Assembly: GCA_004292695.1 (NCBI GenBank)
Contig: RDXV01000040.1
Coordinates: forward strand, 1 to 33,107
Reading direction: 5' to 3'
From: Nostocales cyanobacterium
GTDB taxonomy: Bacteria; Cyanobacteriota; Cyanobacteriia; Cyanobacteriales; Nostocaceae
Length of the DNA: 33,107 nt
The notes under the pieces are model-generated. The model was not told the DNA's origin, did no database searches, and was given only the letters and a program-made list of their open reading frames with translations. The translations under genes and the position numbers were made by a program. Positions 1 through 9,484 of the stretch are shown one piece after another (the stretch's first letter is position 1; each line of letters begins with the position of its first letter).

Positions 1-98
1 AACTGTCAACTGTCAACTGTCAACTGTCAACTGTCAACTGTCAACTGTCAACTGTCAACTGTCAACTGTCAACTGTCAACTGTCACCTGTCACCTGTC
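1..98. repeat. STRR heptamer array (AACTGTC)n
   Basis: Twelve perfect tandem copies of AACTGTC (1-84) are followed by two copies of ACCTGTC (85-98). The array starts at the window edge and may extend further left. It ends three bases before the stop codon of the minus-strand glycosyltransferase gene. Short tandemly repeated heptamers of this kind are typical of heterocyst-forming cyanobacteria. The period and the copies are seen directly. Confidence 0.95.
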
Positions 99-101
99 AC
101 C

Positions 102-1922
102 TTACAAGATATCTATTTCCTCTTGTTTTTCTTGCTGTTTAATTCTCTGTAAAGGTACACGAATTAAGTTATAAGCACCTTTGGTAGCGATGTTTTTATA
201 ATGATCTGGTGGTAAGTTCATTTCAATTAATTTTTTCTGTTCTGTTAACATTAATAGTGATGGTGGATGATTGGTTTTTGCTGCTTCTTGGTTGATGTGA
301 GCTACTGCTTCTTGGGCAAATTTCATATAATTAACGGTTTTTTGACTGTAAAAAGTTACCGTTGGTTTTTTGAAACCTACCATGATAAATTCTTCGTTGG
401 GTTGTCTTTCTTGTACTGCTGTTTCTGCTAATTGTCTTAATGGTAATTGACGTTGTTCATCCATTAAAAATAAAGCTGGCATTAACACAAAGGATAAAAA
501 GGCGATAAAGGCGATGATATTAATGGCAATTACAGGGCGTAAATAATGAGTGACAATTAATGAGGCGATCGCAATAGCAGCAATGATCCAAATTATGCCC
601 CCAATGTTTGTAATTCCTAATTTTTCAATTTTGTCATAAAGTTCTGGTGCTGCGGGATCTGTTCCCACTATACGAGGAATATTAAATAAAGCGACGGCTA
701 TTGTTGATAAAAATGAAACGTTGATCCAACTACTAATGCGGAATGATCTTTCTGTGTTTTTTCCTGTGAATAAATCACTCCAAAATAATGCTACTAAAAT
801 CGCTGCTGCTGGCATTAAAGGTAATACATAACTGGGTAATTTTGTAACGGCAATGGTGAAAAATACAAATACACCTAAAAACCAAAAACAAGCAAATAAA
901 TCTAAATGTTGAGAACGTTCTTGATTAATTATTTGCTGTCTGCGCCAAAATTGTAACCTGGCTATGGCCGCAGGGATAAATACTGAGTAGGGCGCGAATC
1001 CTAATAACACAACTAAAAAGTAAAAATACCAAGGGGCTGAGTGACCGTTAACTACTTCTGTAAAGCGTTCTACGTTGTGATAGCCAAAAAAGGCATTTAT
1101 GAAGTTCCAGCCGTTACGCAGGGTAACGAGGATGTACCAGGGCGCGGAAACAAGTAGGGATATACATATTCCTTTGATGGGGTGCATTTCTCGCCACAGT
1201 TGCCAAAATTTGCCCAGGTATAAACCAAAGATGATCATGATAAAACCCGGTAAAACTAAGCCTACCGGACCTTTGGTTAATATTCCTGCTCCCATTAATA
1301 TGTAGGATGCTATGTACCATTGGTTGGGAAAACGCCCAGGTGTGGAGTTTTGAGCGTATCCCATAAAGAAGCATAATAAGGCTGAGGCGATGCAACCAGT
1401 TAACAGCATATCGGAAACGCCGACTCTACCCCAAACTATCATTTCTGGGTTAATTGCGATTAAGGCTGATGCGAGGGCGGCGGTGAGGTAACGACGAGTG
1501 GGGTTTGTTGTTTGTTGCAGTTCGTCTTTTTTGGCAAAGTACCACTGCACGACGTAAAAACCTAGTGCGCTGACTGCTGTGGCTGATAGTGCGGAGGGGA
1601 TACGGGCTGCCCATTCATTGACACCCATGATAGCGTAGGCGATCGCCTGACACCAATAAATGAGGGCGGGTTTGTCAAACCGAGTTTCACCGTTAAAGAA
1701 GGGTGTGATCCAGTCACCTGTGATTAACATTTGTCTGGATGCTTCGGCGAAAAGTGGCTCTGTTTCGTCAATTAAGCCAACATTACCTAAGTTCCAGATG
1801 AATGCTAGGAAGTTGATAAATAGTAACCAGACAATGGCAATGGTTACAGCAAGGGCTGGATGCTCTTCGATGTGATTAAACCATTTTTGCATAGGTTGGC
1901 GATCGCTCAATTTTAGCCTCAT
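102..1922 (-). CDS. GT39-family membrane glycosyltransferase (ArnT/PMT-like)
   Basis: A 606-residue multi-pass membrane protein of the ArnT / dolichyl-phosphate-mannose mannosyltransferase type. Such enzymes transfer a sugar from a polyprenyl-phosphate donor to an acceptor on the outer face of the membrane. After the first membrane helix (about 23-45) comes the family's acidic motif in the first periplasmic loop, IDETEPLFAEASRQML (about 51-66), followed by NGETRFDKPALIYW. About ten more hydrophobic helices follow, and the C-terminal ~120 residues look soluble. The length suits the family. The start is the first ATG; a second in-frame ATG at residue 11 (MQKWFNH) is an alternative. The acceptor (lipid, glycan or protein) cannot be told from sequence. 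The stop codon abuts the STRR array, and a HIP1 octamer lies inside the first codons (1899-1906). The upstream neighbour is divergent. Confidence 0.85.
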   Translation of the reverse strand: MRLKLSDRQPMQKWFNHIEEHPALAVTIAIVWLLFINFLAFIWNLGNVGLIDETEPLFAEASRQMLITGDWITPFFNGETRFDKPALIYWCQAIAYAIMGVNEWAARIPSALSATAVSALGFYVVQWYFAKKDELQQTTNPTRRYLTAALASALIAINPEMIVWGRVGVSDMLLTGCIASALLCFFMGYAQNSTPGRFPNQWYIASYILMGAGILTKGPVGLVLPGFIMIIFGLYLGKFWQLWREMHPIKGICISLLVSAPWYILVTLRNGWNFINAFFGYHNVERFTEVVNGHSAPWYFYFLVVLLGFAPYSVFIPAAIARLQFWRRQQIINQERSQHLDLFACFWFLGVFVFFTIAVTKLPSYVLPLMPAAAILVALFWSDLFTGKNTERSFRISSWINVSFLSTIAVALFNIPRIVGTDPAAPELYDKIEKLGITNIGGIIWIIAAIAIASLIVTHYLRPVIAINIIAFIAFLSFVLMPALFLMDEQRQLPLRQLAETAVQERQPNEEFIMVGFKKPTVTFYSQKTVNYMKFAQEAVAHINQEAAKTNHPPSLLMLTEQKKLIEMNLPPDHYKNIATKGAYNLIRVPLQRIKQQEKQEEIDIL

Positions 1923-2103
1923 AAATCAGTTCTTAGAAAGACTATCATTCGTGTCTGTTCTATCAACACAATAATTTAAAAGTCGTTTTTTAGTAAGTTT
2001 TTGTTCTCAAAGAAGTATCGAGTATCGAGTTTAGGAGAAATTTTTGGGAAAGCGTCTCCAGCATTTGTATAAAATCTATATTGATGGATATATACCCCAT
2101 AAC

Positions 2104-2652
2104 ATGAAACGTTTTCCTTTATTTGCTGTGCCATTCGTAACTTTAAGCTTGCTGGTGTGCGGTGGGATGAATGCTAGTAAGAGTCTATCCCAACCTGCGG
2201 CTGTTGATTTGGTTAATGCAATTCCTGATGGCAACTATCGCTTTTGTAGTCAACAACCCAAAACAACTAATGTAACTCCTCCTGATGCTATCGTTGGCAA
2301 TTGCTTTTTATTTCGTAAGCAGGGAAATAAAGTTGTTGGCAGCTATTACGACACAAGGACATTAGGTGAAGAAAGCCTCTGTTTAAGAGGAACATTGAGC
2401 GATCGCTTCGGCGGTGAAGGTTTAGAATTGATTGGTGGTATTGGTCGTCAGCGGATACCAGCCAAAGCAGAAAGTTCTAATCTAGTAAATTGGGACAAAG
2501 AAGGAATTCTCAAAGTTGGTAGTGCAGTCCGTTTTGGTAAACGTACTATGGCGGGTCAACCTATACATTACCGCCAAGCTGCCATAGATTTTATGCGGCT
2601 TTATCGTTACAATTTGGGTAATAAATTACCACCTACAAGGTGTATTAGGTAG
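2104..2652 (+). CDS. Hypothetical secreted protein
   Basis: I do not recognise a named family. The protein is about 182 residues from the ATG at 2104. Its N-terminus (MKRFPLFAVPFVTLSLLVCGG) is a positively charged start followed by a hydrophobic stretch, so it looks like a Sec signal peptide. LLVC is a poor lipobox because Val sits at -1, so lipidation is doubtful. The mature part has several Cys (FCSQQ, GNCFLF, SLCLRG, TRCIR) that could form disulfides, and a turn-rich GNKVVGSYYDTRT segment suggesting a small beta-rich domain. The frame is open back to a TTG at 2044, but that would place 20 charged residues before the signal peptide, so ATG 2104 is preferred. It stands alone, divergent from the glycosyltransferase, and contains a HIP1 site (2399-2406). 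Export is inferred; function is unknown. Confidence 0.7.
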   Translation: MKRFPLFAVPFVTLSLLVCGGMNASKSLSQPAAVDLVNAIPDGNYRFCSQQPKTTNVTPPDAIVGNCFLFRKQGNKVVGSYYDTRTLGEESLCLRGTLSDRFGGEGLELIGGIGRQRIPAKAESSNLVNWDKEGILKVGSAVRFGKRTMAGQPIHYRQAAIDFMRLYRYNLGNKLPPTRCIR

Positions 2653-2767
2653 GAATTGTTACATAGATTTCCAACCTCGATAAATCAATTATTTAAGGAT
2701 ATTTAAGGGGAAATAAAGAGCAAGTTTTGAGTAGTAAGCTGTTGTGCATTTAATTTGTATAAGTCTA

Positions 2768-2784
2768 GCGGGCAAGATGCCCGC
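2768..2784. repeat. Dispersed palindromic repeat (GCGGGCA/TGCCCGC)
   Basis: A perfect 7-bp inverted repeat, GCGGGCA-AGA-TGCCCGC, sits in the AT-rich gap between two convergent genes. It is strikingly GC-rich for its surroundings and resembles a palindromic element I recall as common between genes in cyanobacteria. It has no T-tract, so it is not a typical terminator, though it could act as a bidirectional 3'-end hairpin. Confidence 0.6.
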
Positions 2785-2939
2785 ACCACAATACTTCACT
2801 ATCTGAAAATTATACAATTTAGCTGCTTGACAGCTTATCAGGGTTAATTACTTGCACAAGATTGGAGTTGATACAACGAAAAAATACAAAAAACTCCTTG
2901 ATATCCTTGAACCTCACAACCAAACTTTTTCATTAAAAC

Positions 2940-4946
2940 CTAAATACTATATTTGTCTAACCATAATTTTACAGCAGATTGTAATTTTTCCCTCTCAGAA
3001 TGTTTAATACCTTGAGGATCAAAACGATAGCGATAATGCAATTCAATTAATGATGATAGTTCATCAATTTTATATTTATAATCATCATTTTCTGATAGTT
3101 CTTTTTTAATTCTTGATATCCAGTTTTTTAAGGACTCCCCAGGATAGCGGTTAAACCCTATGTCATTTAATGCTTGTTCTATGAGGTAAATATCAGAGTC
3201 AGTTTTTAAGTTTGTTGATTTTTCGCTGTTGTTTAATATTTTTTGTTGTTTAAATACTCTTTTTACTGCGTTACTAGGTGCAGATTTTCTCAACATGATC
3301 ATAAATATTGGTAGGAGTAACCACCACAGATAGTTTATTAAACCAGTATTTCTTAAATATGTGAAAAATTCAGAAGTTTTAAATCCTATAAATGACCATA
3401 AGTCACCTAGTTTACTAAATTGAGAAATTTGGGCATTTTCTATATTTGTCCAGTCTGGGGGTGTACTATCAAAAGTTTGCCATTTACCATTTATATATAC
3501 CATTGTCCAAGCATGAGCGTGGCGACTACGGACGATATATTGCTGTTCCAAATTACTAAATTCATGAACAGAATAACCAACGGTATAACGTGCAGGAATA
3601 CCTAATGCTCTGAAAATTAATGTGCTTGCAGTTGCAAAATATTCACAATGTCCAGAACGGGTATCTAATAAAAATGTTGATAAAGGTGTAATCTTTGATT
3701 TACTATCTTTTATTTGTAGTGAATATTGATAATTATTGAATAGAAATGAATTTAGGGTTTTTAATATTTCCGGTGTTGTTTGTGTTTGTGTTTTGATATT
3801 CAATTGTCTGATAATTTCATTAATAGCAGGTAATTCTGATGGTGGAATTTGTAGATCAGCTTGAGTAGGTGGACTTTCTAAAGGGAATTGTGGATTGAAT
3901 TTAATTGTATAATCAATATCGTTAACTTTACTCAAAACTTGAACTGTTCCATATTGATTTTTTTGCATTTCTGTCACAGGTAAATCATTAATAGCAAATG
4001 TACCGTTAGCTAATCTTAATACACCTTTTCCATTATTTAAAGTTCCATTAATGGTAATTTGAGAATGATTTGGTTGTGAATTTCCTAAAATCCAATTTTT
4101 ACCGTCGTCTGTAGGTTTAATAGGTTGAAATTGAGAATTAACCGCTACCCAAGAACCAGATTGATATTTATTATAAGTTGCCTCTTGTAATAAGATAGGA
4201 AAATTGCTTTTAGTTGGTAAATTTACCCGGAATACAATATTATTTGATTGTTTTAAAACTCCAATTTCTCCTATGCTAGTTTGTTTATTAACAGTATTTA
4301 TCTCCTGTCCAATTATATCACTAAACCAAGCAACAACTTGATTTTCTAGTTGTAAATGTAGTTGATGGAGTCCCATTTGTCCTACAAAACCCACACTACC
4401 AGCAGTTAATAATAAACATAACCAAATTGCAGGAGAAAAACGCCGAGAACGAAAGTTCCATAATATCAAAGCTGTTAATATAAATAACCCTATATAAAAT
4501 GATATATTTTCTGTATTTGCATTACTCGCAGCTAAAATACAAACAGCAATGTAAGGGTAAGTTAAATTAAGTTTGAATTTATGGCTTTGTTCTCCAGTTT
4601 CTGGATCATGAAATGTGAAAAAAAGTGTAGTTAGACTAATACTATCATTGACACCATAAATCTGAGTCGCTATCAATGGTAAAGATATAATTGGCAACCA
4701 TTGTAAAAGGGTATAAATAACATAAAATGACTTGGTAGAAACCAATAAATAAACAGTCAAAGCTACCAAAATAACTACACATAAATTAGCTATTTTTTTG
4801 ATATCTTCTATAGAAAAATCCCACCGCGACTGGACAAACCGAGAAGATTCTAAAATAATGGCTATAGGTATCGCAAAAATCCATAGTCCAGTTTGCCAAC
4901 CCCAAAATATTAAAGCAGTAGCAATTAGTAAAGGTGGTGTTTTCAT
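2940..4946 (-). CDS. TgpA-like membrane transglutaminase-fold protein
   Basis: A 668-residue protein with the layout of the TgpA/DUF3488 family: several N-terminal membrane helices (about 5-35, 53-70, 73-95, 130-195), a large external region with a transglutaminase-like core (about 390-500), another helix (about 536-553) and a cytoplasmic tail of about 115 residues. The Cys-His-Asp triad is visible: C434 in SGHCEYFATA, H478 in RSRHAHAW and D493 in TFDSTPPDW. The family acts at the envelope as a protease or transamidase; the substrate here is unknown. Its ATG overlaps the TGA of the upstream DUF58 gene by 4 nt (ATGA), which implies translational coupling. MoxR, DUF58 and TgpA-like genes commonly form one cluster, with the MoxR ATPase thought to act as chaperone or activator. 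Confidence 0.9.
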   Translation of the reverse strand: MKTPPLLIATALIFWGWQTGLWIFAIPIAIILESSRFVQSRWDFSIEDIKKIANLCVVILVALTVYLLVSTKSFYVIYTLLQWLPIISLPLIATQIYGVNDSISLTTLFFTFHDPETGEQSHKFKLNLTYPYIAVCILAASNANTENISFYIGLFILTALILWNFRSRRFSPAIWLCLLLTAGSVGFVGQMGLHQLHLQLENQVVAWFSDIIGQEINTVNKQTSIGEIGVLKQSNNIVFRVNLPTKSNFPILLQEATYNKYQSGSWVAVNSQFQPIKPTDDGKNWILGNSQPNHSQITINGTLNNGKGVLRLANGTFAINDLPVTEMQKNQYGTVQVLSKVNDIDYTIKFNPQFPLESPPTQADLQIPPSELPAINEIIRQLNIKTQTQTTPEILKTLNSFLFNNYQYSLQIKDSKSKITPLSTFLLDTRSGHCEYFATASTLIFRALGIPARYTVGYSVHEFSNLEQQYIVRSRHAHAWTMVYINGKWQTFDSTPPDWTNIENAQISQFSKLGDLWSFIGFKTSEFFTYLRNTGLINYLWWLLLPIFMIMLRKSAPSNAVKRVFKQQKILNNSEKSTNLKTDSDIYLIEQALNDIGFNRYPGESLKNWISRIKKELSENDDYKYKIDELSSLIELHYRYRFDPQGIKHSEREKLQSAVKLWLDKYSI

Positions 4947-6301
4947 AACTGCATTAATTCCTGTTGTAAATTGTTAATGTTTAAAATATGAAATCTAGTT
5001 AGATTATATTTGATAAAATCATTTTTTTGTAAATATTCCCAATCATAATTTTGATTGTTTTTCAGAATAAAAACTAAAGTATGTATATTCATCTGTTCGA
5101 GATATTCTATTAATTGTTTCCGCTGTTCATCCCAAGATAAGAATATACAGATACAACCACTTAATTCTGATATTTTTTCTAAAATTACGGGAATTAAAGA
5201 ATCAAAATTTTTATCTCGACAAGCACCCACAGAAGCGAGAATTTCTAACATTTTTTCTGTGTGACTAATTCCTCTCCCAAAGGTAAAACAATATGCTTCA
5301 TTACCGACAAACATTAAGTCTAATAAAGATTCTTGGGTTTGTACATCCGCAGCTAAGGAAGCAGCTAAAGAAGTGGCAACTTCTAAAATTTGACTATATT
5401 TTTCTGGTTGAAAAGTATCTAAAATTAAAGCATGACGTACAAAAAACTCATCTTGTTCTTCTCTGACAATTGGTTTACCAATTTTTGCCCAACTTTTCCA
5501 ATGAATTTTTCTAATAGAGTCACCAGGACGATATTCTCTTAAAGAACGAAATTCTTCTGCATCACCTACCGAAGAAGCTAACGCTACTCCCCCTGATTGA
5601 TATTTTCTAAAACCAGGTAATTGGATGGGTGGAAGTTGATATAATTGGGGGAGAATTAACAAAGATTGGGGTAAGGAAATGGTTTGACAACCGTGAAATA
5701 TTCCTAAAGGAACAGGTCGTGCTATTGTTAAACTTACTAACCGCATTACCCCCCGATGAGTGGGAATTATTTCTCCGATTATTTCCGTTTTTTTGTGTGG
5801 TTTTAGGGGTGGTAGTTCTAAGGTTTTTGCTGTTCCACATTGTTTACGACTAACTAACCATAACCAACGATAAGAACCTAGTTTAATATCTAATTTTGTG
5901 CGTTTATGTTCTTCCGGTTCTGGTGTTTCTATAAATTCTTTGAATGTGGGACGAGGATCGGCGAAATTTTCAAAAAGTTTTAGGTGGGTTTGTGTTTTGT
6001 CGGTTTTATTATCTATGGTAATTTTATATTTTAATTTGACTCCTACGGTAGCAAATTTGGGTAAGGTACGAGTTGCACTAAACCGAGAACGAAAAAACAG
6101 ACTATATATAGTAGAGATGATGAGAATAGATACTAAAAATGTAAATATTTGATATGTCAGGTTTTGGGTTGTATCTATCCCTAAAGCAGCAGCAAATATT
6201 AAACATAAAATGATTGCTAACCCACTGACTGTGATTCTTTTACTCAGTCGGTGTTGAAGTGCTGAACTAAAATGATAGATTTGATAAGTTAGTTTTTGCA
6301 T
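4943..6301 (-). CDS. DUF58 domain-containing protein
   Basis: A 452-residue protein with two N-terminal membrane helices (about 24-42 and 48-70), a beta-rich region, and the DUF58 signature at about 251-283 (FRSLREYRPGDSIRKIHWKS, then KIGKPIVREEQDE). A vWA-like fold begins near HALILDTF (about 290). DUF58 proteins are membrane-anchored partners of MoxR ATPases; no enzymatic activity is established. It is followed by the TgpA-like gene with an ATGA overlap, so the two are one transcription unit. The MoxR gene lies upstream on the same strand, but a DUF4351-type gene sits between them. The start is ATG at 6301, preceded by about 140 nt without a gene. Confidence 0.9.
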   Translation of the reverse strand: MQKLTYQIYHFSSALQHRLSKRITVSGLAIILCLIFAAALGIDTTQNLTYQIFTFLVSILIISTIYSLFFRSRFSATRTLPKFATVGVKLKYKITIDNKTDKTQTHLKLFENFADPRPTFKEFIETPEPEEHKRTKLDIKLGSYRWLWLVSRKQCGTAKTLELPPLKPHKKTEIIGEIIPTHRGVMRLVSLTIARPVPLGIFHGCQTISLPQSLLILPQLYQLPPIQLPGFRKYQSGGVALASSVGDAEEFRSLREYRPGDSIRKIHWKSWAKIGKPIVREEQDEFFVRHALILDTFQPEKYSQILEVATSLAASLAADVQTQESLLDLMFVGNEAYCFTFGRGISHTEKMLEILASVGACRDKNFDSLIPVILEKISELSGCICIFLSWDEQRKQLIEYLEQMNIHTLVFILKNNQNYDWEYLQKNDFIKYNLTRFHILNINNLQQELMQL

Positions 6302-6387
6302 TATGTCATGTATAATAATTTGGGGAAAATAATATGATTATTTTTTGAATGAGTCTGGGTAACTGAATGTTTTTCATTATTGAAAAA

Positions 6388-6414
6388 GTTGGGTTGCGCT
6401 TTGCTTAACCCAAC
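6388..6414. repeat. Dispersed inverted repeat (GTTGGGTT...AACCCAAC)
   Basis: GTTGGGTT (6388-6395) and AACCCAAC (6407-6414) form a perfect 8-bp stem around GCGCTTTGCTT. This matches a repeat I recall as widespread between cyanobacterial genes. It lies between the DUF4351-type gene and the DUF58 gene, both minus strand, so it could separate their transcripts. The stem is seen directly; its spread in the genome is from memory. Confidence 0.65.
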
Positions 6415-6441
6415 CTACGGAATATCTATTATTTACTTAAT

Positions 6442-7380
6442 TTACTGAATGTTCAATCTCGTTAGTAATTGTTCACGAGATAACTGTGATAAGTTGAGTA
6501 ATAAGTCGGTTCTTTCTGTGAGGGAAAGTTCCATGATAGAAGTAACAGCAGTAGATAATTCTGCATCTAAATTACCAAATCTTGCTGTTAATAAACTCTC
6601 TGTAATTAAACGTAATCCCTCTTGTAATCCCTCTTGCAGTCCTTCTTGTTTTCCTTCTTGTTTTCCTATTTCTAAACCTTCTAATCTCCACTCTTCCCGT
6701 TGTTTGAGATATGCTGGTGATAAACTCATGATTAAATCCCTCTCTTCATCGTTGATATTGTTCTTTACTTCTATATTTTTACGCCAAGATGCTAGGATTT
6801 CCACTAGGTAGTTCCATTTATCATCCTCCTTGGAAATTTTTACTAATTCTTCTACTGCGTTAGTTTGGGTTTTCCCTTTTCCTAACACCCTTAACCATAG
6901 TGTAGCTTCATTTTTGGCTAATTGATTGATCACTACTATGGCTGTTTTCTGGGATGTTCCTAAAAAGTACACTCCTTTTTCCCAATCATCTTTTTCTTCT
7001 GCATTAAACCCTTCTAGGATTTTATCTGAACAGGTGGGTGTTAAAATCCATAAAAATGGTAGTTCTTGTTCTGATATTCCCTGTTTTTCCCTCTTTGCTT
7101 GTCTCAATAATTCTTCATGAACGCTGTACAATTTTGACATACAGCTTCTAATTTTCATTTCACTAGGAGGATTGCGAAAAGGTTCAAATAAACAGCTTGT
7201 AACTGCCATTTTTGCTAATAATCCTAAGTCAGTATTTATTGATTGCGAATTGGGAATAAAGAAGAGATCAATTTCTCTAACTTCGCTTTTTACATCTTTA
7301 CCAATTTCTACTGTTCCTAAAGGTTTTAATAATTCCTCTAGATATTCTTTAGCAAATTGATCATGGGCTTCTCTGGTCAT
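6442..7380 (-). CDS. DUF4351 / Rpn-type PD-(D/E)XK-like protein
   Basis: A 312-residue protein with the layout of the large cyanobacterial DUF4351-type family. The N-terminus has EYLEELLKPLG and a nuclease-like EVREIDLFFIP segment, as in Rpn/transposase-like PD-(D/E)XK proteins. A helical middle follows, then a low-complexity linker GKQEGKQEGLQEGLQEG (about 242-258) and a C-terminal helical domain beginning LITESLLTARFGNL. The family is often multicopy and is linked in the literature to recombination-promoting nucleases; catalysis here is not shown. It sits between moxR and DUF58, genes that are normally adjacent, and is flanked on one side by a dispersed repeat. This suggests later insertion. 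The start is ATG 7380, with about 64 nt separating it from the MoxR stop. Confidence 0.75.
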   Translation of the reverse strand: MTREAHDQFAKEYLEELLKPLGTVEIGKDVKSEVREIDLFFIPNSQSINTDLGLLAKMAVTSCLFEPFRNPPSEMKIRSCMSKLYSVHEELLRQAKREKQGISEQELPFLWILTPTCSDKILEGFNAEEKDDWEKGVYFLGTSQKTAIVVINQLAKNEATLWLRVLGKGKTQTNAVEELVKISKEDDKWNYLVEILASWRKNIEVKNNINDEERDLIMSLSPAYLKQREEWRLEGLEIGKQEGKQEGLQEGLQEGLRLITESLLTARFGNLDAELSTAVTSIMELSLTERTDLLLNLSQLSREQLLTRLNIQ

Positions 7381-7444
7381 AAAAATCTAAATTTTGATAG
7401 CTATTTCCTGATTAATTAACTAATGCTAAAAATACAATTCATCA

Positions 7445-8398
7445 TTATATGGGAACAGGTAAAGATTGAATGATTTCTTCTACTACGCTAACTGCGGTTT
7501 TACCAGAAAATCTCGCTTGGGGTTGCATCACTAAACGATGGGCAATTACAAATACTGCTAGTTCTTGAATATTTTCTGGGGTGACAAATTCATAACCATC
7601 AAATAATGCTAGTGCTTGGGCAATTTTCATTAATGTGATAGATGCTCTCGGACTTGCTCCTAATTGTACTCCTTCTGCTGTACGAGTGGCGTTAATAATA
7701 TCAACTAGATAGCGTTTTAATTCTTCGCTAATTCTAATTTTTTTAACTTGTTGTTTTAAGGTAATAATATCTTCTAAAGTGGCACAAGGTTGGATGGTTT
7801 CTAGAGGATGTTGTTGGATTTGATCTGAAAGTAAATTAACTTCTTCTTCTGGGGAAATATAACCTAAACTAAATTGAATGGCAAAGCGATCCATTTGTGC
7901 TTCTGGGAGGGGATAAGTACCGCGAGATTCAACGGGGTTTTGAGTGGCAATTACAAAAAATGGATCTTTTAATTTTCGCAAATTACCATCTACTGTAACT
8001 TGAAATTCTGCCATTGCTTCTAATAATGCTGACTGGGTTCTAGGGGAAGCACGGTTAATTTCATCGGCTAAAACAATGTTGGCAAAAATTGGACCTTCAT
8101 GGAATTTAAAGGTTTGATCGTTGGGGTTTAATATGGAAACTCCTAAAATATCTGAGGGTAATAAATCTGGTGTAAATTGTATTCTTTTAAAGTTTACATC
8201 TATAGAAAATGCTAAGGCTTTGGCTAATGTGGTTTTCCCTGTACCTGGAGAGTCTTCTAATAATATATGTCCACCACTAGCAAAGGCTGCTAATAGTTTT
8301 CTAATGGCTTGTGATTGTCCTTTGATGACTTTTTGAATGTTTTGGGATATTCTCTGATAAATTTCTTGTCCTGATATTTGATTATTTGGGTTTTCCAT
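7445..8398 (-). CDS. MoxR-family AAA+ ATPase
   Basis: A 317-residue AAA_3 ATPase. Walker A is at about 48-56 (EDSPGTGKT), Walker B at about 108-114 (IVLADEI), the sensor-1 asparagine is in ATQNP (about 151-155), and the segment YPLPEAQMDRF carries the likely arginine finger. The C-terminal lid contains GASPRASITL. The length is normal for MoxR. These ATPases work as chaperone-like activators of partners that include DUF58 and transglutaminase-like membrane proteins, both encoded downstream on the same strand. Only the intervening DUF4351-type gene breaks the usual order. It probably starts the cluster: ATG 8398 is preceded by about 190 nt of non-coding sequence before panB, which may hold the promoter. 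Confidence 0.93.
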   Translation of the reverse strand: MENPNNQISGQEIYQRISQNIQKVIKGQSQAIRKLLAAFASGGHILLEDSPGTGKTTLAKALAFSIDVNFKRIQFTPDLLPSDILGVSILNPNDQTFKFHEGPIFANIVLADEINRASPRTQSALLEAMAEFQVTVDGNLRKLKDPFFVIATQNPVESRGTYPLPEAQMDRFAIQFSLGYISPEEEVNLLSDQIQQHPLETIQPCATLEDIITLKQQVKKIRISEELKRYLVDIINATRTAEGVQLGASPRASITLMKIAQALALFDGYEFVTPENIQELAVFVIAHRLVMQPQARFSGKTAVSVVEEIIQSLPVPI

Positions 8399-8588
8399 AG
8401 GTTTTATTAGTGTCTAATTGAACACTAATTATACAGCAGCTATCAGCAGTCAGTTATCAGTTTAAAAATCTTTTTGGTGTAAGGCTTGATAATGTTAATT
8501 TACACTTCATTTACGTCGAATTTGCTTTATCTTTTGCTTTAGATAAAATATGAATTATGGGTTGTTAAAAAAGTCTTTTTTGTTCTAC

Positions 8589-9365
8589 TCACTTTTCTGG
8601 AAACTGACTTTCCCGCACTTCTAAAGCGTAACTTTGCACCGCGTTGGTAATTTGTTCCCGTAAGTTAGTATAAACTTTAGCAAAGGGTGGATGTTTTTCG
8701 GAAAGTCCTAAAATATCAGAAGTTACCAATACTTGACCATCACACTCTGAACCTGCACCGATGCCAATAGTAGGAATACGTAACTTTTGTGTGATTTCTG
8801 ATGCTAACTTTGCGGGAATATGTTCCAAAACCAGGGAAAATACACCGGCTTGTTCTAAGGCGATCGCCTCGTTAAAAATTCTCTCTTGATCTAGCTGAGT
8901 TTTTCCCTGTTGTCTTAAACCCAGTTGATGAATTGACTGCGGTGTTAACCCCACATGACCCATAACAGGTATACCAGCTTGCACTAACCGAGATACGGTT
9001 TCAATCATTGCTGGATAACCACCTTCCAATTTTACCGCCTGTGCGCCGGTTTCTTTAAGTATTCTGCCGGCTGAGTGCATCGCCTGAGAAACACTTTCTT
9101 GATAGGATAAAAATGGTAAATCCACCACCACCAAAGCGCGATTTACACCACGACGCACAGCTTTAGCATGGTGGATCATTTCATCTAAAGTAATTGGTAA
9201 AGTCGTTTCATAACCTAAAACAACCGCCAAAGAATCACCAACTAGAATTAAATCTACACCAGCAGTATCTAAAAGTTGGGCGATCGCATAATCCCAAGCA
9301 GTCAAAGCCACAATTGGCTTTCCCTGTTGTTTCCATTGTATTAATTGCTGGGTAGTAATAGGCAT
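8589..9365 (-). CDS. panB: 3-methyl-2-oxobutanoate hydroxymethyltransferase (PanB)
   Basis: Ketopantoate hydroxymethyltransferase, the first committed step of pantothenate/CoA synthesis: it transfers the hydroxymethyl group of 5,10-methylene-THF to alpha-ketoisovalerate. Hallmarks are [22 protein letters not shown] (with the metal-binding Asp), [28 protein letters not shown] and [16 protein letters not shown]. From ATG 9365 ([10 protein letters not shown]) it is 258 residues, a normal length. The frame is open for five more codons to a TTG at 9380, but that lies in a repeat-rich gap, so the ATG is preferred. No strong Shine-Dalgarno precedes it. Two HIP1 octamers are inside (8860-8867 and 9280-9287). 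Confidence 0.95.
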   Translation of the reverse strand: MPITTQQLIQWKQQGKPIVALTAWDYAIAQLLDTAGVDLILVGDSLAVVLGYETTLPITLDEMIHHAKAVRRGVNRALVVVDLPFLSYQESVSQAMHSAGRILKETGAQAVKLEGGYPAMIETVSRLVQAGIPVMGHVGLTPQSIHQLGLRQQGKTQLDQERIFNEAIALEQAGVFSLVLEHIPAKLASEITQKLRIPTIGIGAGSECDGQVLVTSDILGLSEKHPPFAKVYTNLREQITNAVQSYALEVRESQFPEK

Positions 9366-9380
9366 AATAGAGGAGATCAA

Positions 9381-9484
9381 GGAGTCAGGAGTTCTAGGAG
9401 ATCGAGGAGTTCTAGGAGTCAGGAGTCAGGAGTCAGGAGGAGAATATTTATCTTTTACCTTCTGTTCCCTGTTCCCTATTCCCT
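9381..9484. repeat. STRR heptamers between panB and the propeller gene
   Basis: The gap holds two heptamer families. AGGAGTC occurs in three tandem copies (9414-9434) plus scattered variants from 9381. GTTCCCT, GTTCCCT and ATTCCCT follow (9464-9484). The last unit supplies part of the TAG stop codon (9483-9485) of the minus-strand propeller gene. These are STRR-type repeats typical of heterocystous cyanobacteria. Confidence 0.85.

Noticed and set aside
1-98. CRISPR-like array
   Set aside because: Units are 7 bp, directly abutting and without spacers; this is an STRR. No cas genes are present.
1099-1395. Open frames on both strands inside the glycosyltransferase gene
   Set aside because: They overlap a clear membrane-protein gene and have no recognisable motifs.
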